A DNA stretch of 64,000 nt. Origin: Bacillota bacterium. GTDB taxonomy: Bacteria; Bacillota; Clostridia; Peptostreptococcales; Anaerovoracaceae. The stretch spans positions 45,093 through 109,092 of the forward strand of contig JAFPZZ010000031.1 of the NCBI GenBank assembly GCA_017417045.1, given 5' to 3'. The position numbers were made by a program, and so were the translations under genes. Numbering within the stretch: position 1 is the stretch's first letter; each line of letters starts with the position of its first letter. This document shows positions 58,649-64,000 of the stretch, in pieces. The notes beneath the pieces are model-generated. The model did not search any database, was not told where the DNA came from, and saw only the letters and a list, made by a program, of their open reading frames with translations.

Positions 58649-59723
58649 TTGCTATCACCTCCGTATTTACTCCACAGGAGCTCATGTACTCCAGCGCTCC
58701 CTTTACGTTCTCCGCGCTTCCGGAGATCTTCGCTATTATACCTCCTAGGGCGTTCTCCCCTACCACGTCGACGTTCGCCAGCACCAGGTTGACGTCCACC
58801 GACCAGTTTCTGGAGACCTTGGAGATTATCGCCTCTCCCACCGAATCCTTCGTGAAGGTAAGCTTCACGAGCTTTTCGGTATCGCTGTCTGCGGGGAGCA
58901 CAGTTCCGTTCTCGATGAGCTTCTCTATCTTTTCGAGGCCCGACGAGGTCCCGACGAATTTCTTGGTGATCCTCTGTTTGGGATCGGAGAAGATATCGTA
59001 CACCTCTCCCTCCTCGACGACCTTGCCGTCCTCCATGACCGCGACCTTGCCGGCTATGGATTTGATCACCGCCATCTCGTGGGTGATCAGCACTATCGTG
59101 AGCCCCAGCTTTTTGTTCAGCTCCTTAAGAAGCTGGAGTATGGATTCCGTGGCGTCCGGGTCGAGCGCCGAGGTGGCCTCGTCCGAGAGCAGTATGTCCG
59201 GCGAATTCGCGAGAGCCCTCGCTATCGCGACCCTCTGCTTCTGACCTCCGGAGAGCTGGCTCGGATAAGCCTTCTTTTTATCCTTCAGATCCACGAGGCC
59301 GAGCAGCTCGTCCACCCTCTCCTCGATCTCCGCCTTGCTCCTGCCGGAGTATTTCAGCGGATAGGCTATGTTGTCGAAGACAGTGCTCCTGTCCAGCAGG
59401 TTGAAGTGCTGGAATATCATGCCTATCGACCTTCTGAGCTTTCTTAGATCCTTCTCGCTGAGAGGAGCCCTGCTTCCATCCTTCTCCAGGAAGAGCCCGC
59501 CTCCCTCGGATACTATCTTCCCGAAGCCGCTTATCTCTATGCTCCCGCTGTCCGGGATCTCCAGGAAATTGATGCATCTCACCAGGGTGCTCTTGCCGGC
59601 CCCGGAATAACCCATGATGCCGTATATCTCGCCGTCCCCTATCTCAAGGGTCACGTCGTTGACGGCGTGTATATTCGCGTCCTTGGTGAGAAAATGTTTT
59701 TCGAGATGCTCGATCCTTATCAT
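58632..59723 (-). CDS. metN: Methionine ABC transporter ATPase MetN with NIL domain
   Basis: 363 residues. Walker A is GYSGAGKST, signature LSGGQKQR, Walker B ILLSDEATSALDPD. Residues about 270-355 form the C-terminal NIL/ACT-like domain, which binds methionine and inhibits transport when the cell is replete. The ribosome site TTTGGAGG lies directly after the T tract of a terminator, so every transcript reaching metN must read through that terminator. Confidence 0.94.
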   Translation of the reverse strand: MIRIEHLEKHFLTKDANIHAVNDVTLEIGDGEIYGIMGYSGAGKSTLVRCINFLEIPDSGSIEISGFGKIVSEGGGLFLEKDGSRAPLSEKDLRKLRRSIGMIFQHFNLLDRSTVFDNIAYPLKYSGRSKAEIEERVDELLGLVDLKDKKKAYPSQLSGGQKQRVAIARALANSPDILLSDEATSALDPDATESILQLLKELNKKLGLTIVLITHEMAVIKSIAGKVAVMEDGKVVEEGEVYDIFSDPKQRITKKFVGTSSGLEKIEKLIENGTVLPADSDTEKLVKLTFTKDSVGEAIISKVSRNWSVDVNLVLANVDVVGENALGGIIAKISGSAENVKGALEYMSSCGVNTEVIANGGEV

Positions 59724-59732
59724 AAGACCTCC

Positions 59733-59761
59733 AAAGAAAAAGGGAGCTCACAAGAGCTCCC
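59733..59761 (-). terminator. Attenuator terminator in front of metN
   Basis: Stem GGGAGCTC/GAGCTCCC (59754-59761, 59742-59749, minus strand) with loop TTGT, then TTTTTCTTT. It ends ten bases before the metN start codon and 24 bases after the leader frame's stop. Confidence 0.88.
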
Positions 59762-59785
59762 CGGAATTCCGTTCAGGCGACATGC

Positions 59786-59869
59786 TCAACAAAGGCACGT
59801 CCCGCAGATGCCGGGGCTTTGCCAGCGCATGCACATCATCATGTTCTTGTTCTCGCAGGAATGTATCAT
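59786..59869 (-). CDS. Met/Cys-rich leader peptide of metNIQ
   Basis: A 27-codon frame with ATG at 59867-59869 and TGA at 59786-59788. AGAAGGAAG lies seven bases upstream. It reads Met at 1, 10, 11, 12 and 14 and Cys at 5, 13, 22, 25 and 27, with MMMCMRW in the middle and CGTCLC at the end. Position between a promoter and a terminator just before a methionine transporter, plus this composition, is what a ribosome-mediated attenuator needs. A functional Cys-rich micro-protein is the alternative. Confidence 0.7.
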   Translation of the reverse strand: MIHSCENKNMMMCMRWQSPGICGTCLC

Positions 59870-59900
59870 CACGGTCTTCCTTCTGTTACTCAATGGCAAC

Positions 59901-59929
59901 AGGATAATCCTCCGGCTGCCTTTTGGCAA
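59901..59929 (-). promoter_or_regulatory. Likely promoter of the leader-metNIQ transcript
   Basis: TTGCCA (59924-59929), a 17-base spacer and TATCCT (59901-59906) on the minus strand. The -10 is weak, as is common for activator-dependent promoters. The predicted start is near 59894, 25 bases before the leader ATG. Confidence 0.5.
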
Positions 59930-59949
59930 ATCGTTTAATTCTTGAGTCG

Positions 59950-59970
59950 GTTATAAATATTATTTATAAC
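59950..59970 (-). promoter_or_regulatory. 21-bp perfect palindrome, candidate LysR-regulator site
   Basis: Arms GTTATAAATA and TATTTATAAC around one base. It contains the T-N11-A pattern of LysR-type sites and is centred about 66 bases before the predicted start at 59894. It begins seven bases after the stop of the LysR gene. With no T tract it is not a good terminator. Confidence 0.65.
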
Positions 59971-59977
59971 AACGTCC

Positions 59978-60892
59978 CTATTCGAAATATTTCACCAGCT
60001 CGTTGATGTAGTCCCGGGCTATATCGGAGAGTATCGAATCCTTTTTGATTATATAGCCTATCTCCATGACCACGTTCGGATTGCTGCTGTCGTCCGCGTA
60101 GGGCACGGCAACATAGTCCGAACCGTTGAGCTCCTCGCAGATGATGCCGGAGCAGAGGGTATAGCCGTTTAGGCCGCGCATGAGATTGAGCATGGTCGCC
60201 CTGTCGTTCACCCTGATGGTCTGGGGATAGTCGTTGTCGCTGAGTATCTCCTCGCTGAGATACAGAGAGCCGCCCTCGCCCTGGTCGAAGCCCATGTTTG
60301 GATAGTCCTTGAGGTCTTCGAAGCTGATCTGGCTCTTTCCGGCCAGAGGATGCTCCCTGTAGAGGTATACGAAGGCGCTTGCCTTCACCAGCTCCCTGAA
60401 GATCAGGCCTCGTTCGCGGAAGAGCTTCTCAAGGTATTTGCGGTTGTAGTCCGAGAGATAGAGTATCCCGACCTCAGCTATCGAGTTTCCCACGTCGTTG
60501 ATCACGTCCATGGTCCTCGTCTCGCTTATCTCGAGCTCGTACTCATACGCCCCGTACTTCTTGACCGTCTCTACGAAGGCCTTGGTCGCGAAGGAGTAGT
60601 GCTGAGCGGAGACCTTGAACTTCTGCTTCATCTTCTCCTTCTCGCCGTACCTGTCCTTGAGGAGTTCGTACTGCTGATAGATCTGCCTGGCGTCGCGGAG
60701 GAAGTTCATCCCCTCCGCAGTCAGCTTCACGCCCTGGTTGGTGCGGCTGAAGAGCCTGATATCCAGCTCGTTTTCGAGCGACCTAATGGCGCTCGTAAGG
60801 GTGGGCTGGGATATGTACAGCTTCTCGGCCGCCCTGTTCATGGATCCGCATTCGGATACGGTCAGGGCGTAAAATATCTGCTGCAGCGTCAT
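59978..60892 (-). CDS. LysR-type transcriptional regulator
   Basis: 304 residues. Residues 1-60 are the winged helix MTLQQIFYALTVSECGSMNR with recognition helix SQPTLTSAIRSLENEL; residues 90-304 are a periplasmic-binding-like effector domain. The start at 60890-60892 overlaps the stop of the M20 gene (ATGA); longer frames run inside M20. It lies directly upstream of the metNIQ regulatory region, so it probably controls that operon; a sulfur-amino-acid effector is inferred from the neighbours. Confidence 0.9.
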   Translation of the reverse strand: MTLQQIFYALTVSECGSMNRAAEKLYISQPTLTSAIRSLENELDIRLFSRTNQGVKLTAEGMNFLRDARQIYQQYELLKDRYGEKEKMKQKFKVSAQHYSFATKAFVETVKKYGAYEYELEISETRTMDVINDVGNSIAEVGILYLSDYNRKYLEKLFRERGLIFRELVKASAFVYLYREHPLAGKSQISFEDLKDYPNMGFDQGEGGSLYLSEEILSDNDYPQTIRVNDRATMLNLMRGLNGYTLCSGIICEELNGSDYVAVPYADDSSNPNVVMEIGYIIKKDSILSDIARDYINELVKYFE

Positions 60893-62100
60893 AGCGGCAT
60901 TTCCTTCTGGTGCTCGACGTGCCAGCGGTGATCCTCTTTGACCTTCGCGAGCAGCTCGGCGTCCTGGAAGAGGTCGAGCGCCGTGAAGGCGAGCACCTTT
61001 GCTCCGAGGCCTATAGCCGCGAGACCCTTCTCGCTCTTGGAGGCGTTGCACATATCGATGGAGTGTCCGGCGATCTTGGTATCGGAGATCGAGATATGCG
61101 GCTGTATCGTGGGGACTTTCTGTGAAACGTTGCCCACGTCGCTGGAGCCCGGGGACACCTTGTCGGGCTTATGGGTGATCTTCTCGCCGAAGAGCTCGAG
61201 ATTTTTCTCGTAGAGCGCGTCGAGGCTGGGGGTGAGCACCATGTTCTCCACAAGGTTCTGGTAGAGCTGCATGGAGCCCGTGCATCCCGTCTGGGCCGCC
61301 GCGCCTTCGACTATCTTCTCGACCTTGGCGTAGAGCTCGTGCAGGGTGTCTATGTCCGCGGCGCGGATATAGTACTTGGCGAGGGTGTAGTCAGGGATGA
61401 CGTTGGGGGCCGTTCCGCCCTTCACTATGATGCCGTGTATCCTGATCCTGTCGGTCAGCTGCTGTCTGAGCAGGCCTATGGCGTTGTATACGAGGATCTG
61501 AGCGTCGAGCGCGTTTATACCATCCTCGGGATCGCCCGCGGCGTGAGCGGACTTGCCGTGGAACTCTATGTCTACGGGAGCGCAGGCGTAGTTCCTTGAG
61601 CTCAGGCCGTGCTCGGGAGATCCGCCCGGATGCACGCAGAGCGCGAAATCTACGTCGTCGAAGTAGCCCTTGTTCGCGAAGGAACCCTTGGCGCTTCCGT
61701 TCTCACCGCCCTCTTCGCCGGGGGTGCCGTATACCCTCACCCTGCCGCCGGTCTGGTCGATGACGTGCTTGATGGCGGCGCCGGCCAGGGAGCTCGTCGC
61801 TCCGAAGATATTATGGCCGCAGCCGTGCCCGAGCCCCGCAAGGGCGTCGTACTCTGCAAGGAAGGCCACCGTGGGACCGGGCTTTCCGGAATCGTAATAG
61901 GCAGCGAAGCCCGTCCTGTGGCCCGCCGCGGGGAGCTCTATCTCAAAGCCCTCTTTTTTCAGCTGCTCCGAGAGCGTCTCGGAGGCGAAGAATTCATAAT
62001 TCGAGACCTCCGGCTTCGCGTGTATCTGAAGCGCTATATCCTGATATACAGGCAGGGAAGCGTCTATAAAGCTGACCAGCTCTTCACGTATCTTGTCCAT
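60889..62100 (-). CDS. M20D family amidohydrolase (N-acyl amino acid / aminobenzoyl-glutamate hydrolase type)
   Basis: 403 residues. FLAEYDALAGLGHGCGHNIFG is the M20D start of the metal site; TPGEEGGENGSAKG has the catalytic Glu; VHPGGSPEHG and the late DMCNASKSEKG follow. FHGKSAHAAGDPEDGINA is the dimer-domain loop. Enzymes of this group free amino acids from N-acyl or benzoyl conjugates. The ATG at 62098-62100 has AAGGAGGAG upstream; an in-frame ATG at 62193 also has a weak site. It is coupled to the LysR gene, so its product may be tied to methionine supply. Confidence 0.86.
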   Translation of the reverse strand: MDKIREELVSFIDASLPVYQDIALQIHAKPEVSNYEFFASETLSEQLKKEGFEIELPAAGHRTGFAAYYDSGKPGPTVAFLAEYDALAGLGHGCGHNIFGATSSLAGAAIKHVIDQTGGRVRVYGTPGEEGGENGSAKGSFANKGYFDDVDFALCVHPGGSPEHGLSSRNYACAPVDIEFHGKSAHAAGDPEDGINALDAQILVYNAIGLLRQQLTDRIRIHGIIVKGGTAPNVIPDYTLAKYYIRAADIDTLHELYAKVEKIVEGAAAQTGCTGSMQLYQNLVENMVLTPSLDALYEKNLELFGEKITHKPDKVSPGSSDVGNVSQKVPTIQPHISISDTKIAGHSIDMCNASKSEKGLAAIGLGAKVLAFTALDLFQDAELLAKVKEDHRWHVEHQKEMPL

Positions 62101-62178
62101 GTCTCCTCCTTTTTGACGGGGCTTTGCTCCGGCGCCCGCAGAGGCGGGCCTCACAGGCAGCGGCTGCCCGTCACTCGT

Positions 62179-62199
62179 AAAAAACGCCCCCATGAGGCG
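62179..62199 (-). terminator. Weak terminator-like hairpin in the M20 leader
   Basis: CGCCT-CATGG-GGGCG followed by TTTTTT on the minus strand, about 20 bases after the predicted start. The stem is only five pairs including one wobble. Confidence 0.3.
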
Positions 62200-62225
62200 C
62201 CGTCCTTTAAACTTCTACGAAAACG

Positions 62226-62254
62226 ATTGTAAAACAAAGACTCGTTATAATCAA
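62226..62254 (-). promoter_or_regulatory. Promoter of the M20-LysR genes
   Basis: TTGATT (62249-62254), a 17-base spacer and TACAAT (62226-62231) on the minus strand. The predicted leader is about 120 bases. Nothing else is recognised between here and the secG terminator. Confidence 0.65.
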
Positions 62255-62413
62255 CTTTAAATATTTTATCTTTGGATATAATTATTTTTTAGAGCTGCCG
62301 GATGGGTGATCCGGCCCGGAGCAGATACGCGGCATATGGGAGGATGCGCTCTGTAAAGGATACATATGGAATTCCGACTCGGACAGAATGAAGATAGGCC
62401 CTATAAGGGACGC

Positions 62414-62436
62414 AAAAAAGCCCGCCTTGGGCGGGC
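62414..62436 (-). terminator. Intrinsic terminator of secG
   Basis: Stem GCCCGCC/GGCGGGC with loop CAA, followed by TTTTTTG on the minus strand, 28 bases after the secG stop. Confidence 0.9.
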
Positions 62437-62464
62437 CCTTAAAGATCTTTGCAGGTATCCGGAA

Positions 62465-62695
62465 TTATTCCATCATGACGAGCACGAGGGAGCAAACGAT
62501 GAATACGACGGAAGCCACGATGGTCGCCTTCTCGAGTATGGCGTCGTAGCCCTTGGCCTTCTTTTTTCCGAGGAGCTGTTCAGCGCCGCCGGTGATAGTA
62601 CCGGAAAGGCCGCTGCTGCTGCCGGACTGAAGAAGCACGCTCGCGATGACCGCGATGGAAGCGACTGCGAGCAATATCATCATAAAGGTTCTCAC
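62465..62695 (-). CDS. secG: Protein translocase subunit SecG
   Basis: 76 residues with two membrane helices (about 4-18 and 54-74). The cytoplasmic loop LLQSGSSSGLSGTITGGAEQ followed by LLGKKKAKGYDAILEKAT is the SecG signature. It assists the SecYEG channel. The start is GTG at 62693-62695, nine bases after AGGAGG; the first in-frame ATG is 21 bases from that site. Confidence 0.9.
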   Translation of the reverse strand: MRTFMMILLAVASIAVIASVLLQSGSSSGLSGTITGGAEQLLGKKKAKGYDAILEKATIVASVVFIVCSLVLVMME

Positions 62696-62729
62696 TTTAG
62701 TAATCCTCCTGAAAACAAATAGCTTAAGT

Positions 62730-62758
62730 ATGTTATCACATCCAAAAACAATGTGCAA
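62730..62758 (-). promoter_or_regulatory. Promoter of secG
   Basis: TTGCAC (62753-62758), a 17-base spacer and TAACAT (62730-62735) on the minus strand. Confidence 0.6.
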
Positions 62759-62814
62759 GAGGAAATTGCGGGAGAGGTGAATATCGCTCGGCAGGGACCG
62801 GTTTTGCAAATCCC

Positions 62815-62974
62815 GGGCTCGCTGCATGGGTCGATTCGCAAGGCCCGGGCTCGCCGTATGGATCAATATGCAAGGCCCGGACTCGCAGTATGGGTCAATA
62901 CGCAAGGCCCGGACTCGCGGGATGCGGGAAACAGCAAAGCCCGGTCTCGCCCTGCGCGGTCAAAAACAAAGACC
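62815..62974. repeat. Five tandem copies of a 32-bp unit
   Basis: Units start at 62815, 62847, 62879, 62911 and 62943, each exactly 32 bp, opening GG(G/A/T)CTCGC and ending CAA(G/A)(G/A)CC or similar. Units 1-3 are most alike and share ATGG(G/A)TC. Unit 3 has a GTAT...ATAC inverted repeat. The array runs without a gap into the PAP2 terminator at 62975, whose left arm GGCCCCGC fits as the start of a sixth copy. It is not coding: 32 is not a multiple of three and no ribosome site leads in. Confidence 0.85.
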
Positions 62975-62994
62975 GGCCCCGCTAAGGCGGGGCC
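62961..62994 (-). terminator. Intrinsic terminator of the eno-PAP2 transcript
   Basis: Stem GGCCCCGC/GCGGGGCC (62975-62982, 62987-62994) with a four-base loop, followed by GGTCTTTGTTTTTG on the minus strand. Confidence 0.82.
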
Positions 62995-63019
62995 GGAACT
63001 TAATTACTTTGCTTCTCGC

Positions 63020-63691
63020 CTATCCCTTGAGCTTCTTCTCAAGGCTCTCGCGTCCCTCGAGATAGAATTCCAGCAGGGCCGCCGCGAGTATCACGGCGCC
63101 AATGATATCCGTTATCCAATGGACCCCGGAGAGCACCCTCGCCGCGACGCACAGGATGGTGAGTATCACGCACACTATGCCCGTGAACGACAAGCCGCTC
63201 TTGTTGGAGTGCTTCTGCCTTTCTATCGCGGCCGATACGAACACGACTATCGCCAGCATCGTATGCGACGACGGATAGCTGGGCTCGAGCGCACCCTCTA
63301 TGAGCACGGGCCTGTAATTGATGGGGATCACGTTGAATACGAAGTACAGGGCCAGCGTTACCGCATAGAGCCCCCCGAGCGCGAGAATGCCCGGATCGAC
63401 CTTTTTGAGGCTCCTTCTCGTTATCAGCTGGAACAGTCCCTGCAGCGCAAAACCGGCGCATACGAGCAGAGCAGTATAGCCTATGCCCTCCGCCACGGCG
63501 AACCACGCGCTGCTGGTCCCTAGCGCCTTGCTCACAGCCCCGTTCAGCGACGCAAAGCCGACCTTTGAGCCCTCCGGCCCTATGGCCCTCACGTCTATGA
63601 ACTTAACGGCCAGAGTGAATACCGCGAACGCGATAAGCAGCCCCGTGCCTATCCTTTTATCAAACCCGCCTTTGGAATGCTTGCCGCTCAT
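63020..63691 (-). CDS. PAP2 family membrane phosphatase
   Basis: 223 residues with about six membrane helices. The three PAP2 motifs are present: NYRPV near residue 124 (motif 1, less typical), PSYPSSHTML (motif 2) and ARVLSGVHWITDI (motif 3), with catalytic His in the last two. It may dephosphorylate phosphatidic acid, phosphatidylglycerol phosphate or undecaprenyl pyrophosphate at the membrane. It starts two bases after the eno stop, an unusual partner. Confidence 0.86.
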   Translation of the reverse strand: MSGKHSKGGFDKRIGTGLLIAFAVFTLAVKFIDVRAIGPEGSKVGFASLNGAVSKALGTSSAWFAVAEGIGYTALLVCAGFALQGLFQLITRRSLKKVDPGILALGGLYAVTLALYFVFNVIPINYRPVLIEGALEPSYPSSHTMLAIVVFVSAAIERQKHSNKSGLSFTGIVCVILTILCVAARVLSGVHWITDIIGAVILAAALLEFYLEGRESLEKKLKG

Positions 63692-63693
63692 GA

Positions 63694-64000
<307 letters not shown>

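Noticed and set aside
59950..59970. 21-bp palindrome as terminator of the LysR gene
   Set aside because: It is almost all A/T, has a one-base centre and no T tract, so it would make a poor terminator; an operator fits better.
59724..59977. SAM (S-box) riboswitch or methionine T-box before metN
   Set aside because: The conserved S-box cores (GAGGGA with GGCAACC and the GATGAAACC-like strand) and the T-box sequence are missing; the GTTGCC and GGAGGATTATCC pieces do not form the S-box arrangement.
62815..62974. CRISPR array
   Set aside because: The units are contiguous with no unique spacers, copies diverge from each other, and no cas gene is present.
62753..63523. Plus-strand frame of 256 codons across the repeat array and the PAP2 gene
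   Set aside because: It starts in the array, has no ribosome site and lies opposite a well-supported PAP2 gene.

Overview
The window looks like a piece of chromosome from an anaerobic, GC-rich, Gram-positive bacterium of the class Clostridia (Bacillota). The signs are strong AGGAGG-type ribosome binding sites, frequent GTG and TTG starts, a KtrAB potassium system, FtsEX with an M23 hydrolase and a CtpA-like protease, formate-tetrahydrofolate ligase, an S-layer-homology protein and a SpoVK-like AAA+ ATPase. Several peptidases, an asparaginase and an ornithine-racemase-like protein suggest amino-acid or peptide fermentation (perhaps the Anaerovoracaceae/Family XIII area; this placement is inference). 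There is one tRNA gene and no rRNA, CRISPR array, phage or insertion sequence. Both ends cut genes: a VOC-family gene on the left and enolase on the right.

Layout. 1-9 kb: asparaginase and an M20 peptidase (+); an SLH protein, M24 peptidase, aminotransferase and FMN reductase (-); tRNA-Gly; a DtxR-like regulator and a TSUP permease (+); a YczE-like membrane protein (-). 9-19 kb: DUF937 protein (-), PHP phosphatase and ornithine-racemase-like protein (+), AAA+ ATPase and ileS (-), YbaK-like protein and galK (+). 18.7-22.3 kb (-): a phosphopantetheinyl transferase-RecX fusion, NUDIX hydrolase, ferredoxin-type aldo/keto reductase and a TPR gene with an in-frame stop. 22.5-26.8 kb (+): yerC, ABC exporter, ktrB, ktrA. 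26.8-36.2 kb (-): dnaE, ftsE, ftsX, M23, recJ, S41 protease. 36.4-40.8 kb: FMN hydroxyacid dehydrogenase and phosphohexomutase (-), pepD (+). 41-54.2 kb (-): purE-C-F-M-N-O-H-D-L followed by fhs. 54.5-56.7 kb (-): FrlD-like kinase, amidohydrolase, YjbQ. 57-62.1 kb (-): M20 amidohydrolase, LysR regulator, then metN-metI-metQ. 62.4-64 kb (-): secG, and eno with a PAP2 phosphatase.

How it works together. The purine block encodes most of the route to IMP (purB and a PurK are not here). It uses a split last step: a stand-alone AICAR transformylase and an archaeal-type IMP cyclohydrolase (PurO). fhs at the end supplies the 10-formyl-THF that PurN and PurH consume. Upstream of purE are three CGAACG operators about 44 bp apart, one inside the core promoter. 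The PurF has lost the N-terminal catalytic cysteine. The methionine-uptake block has a LysR gene, a 21-bp palindrome about 66 bp before the predicted transcription start, a short Met/Cys-rich reading frame and a terminator right before metN, which together look like an attenuator. Its binding protein MetQ is circularly permuted.

A second theme is the gaps between genes. Several hold short tandem repeats (units of 16, 28, 32, 34 and 40 bp), often touching an intrinsic terminator, and in two cases the terminator arm itself reads as the last repeat copy. Two genes have near-consensus promoters so close to their start codons that they should give leaderless mRNAs.
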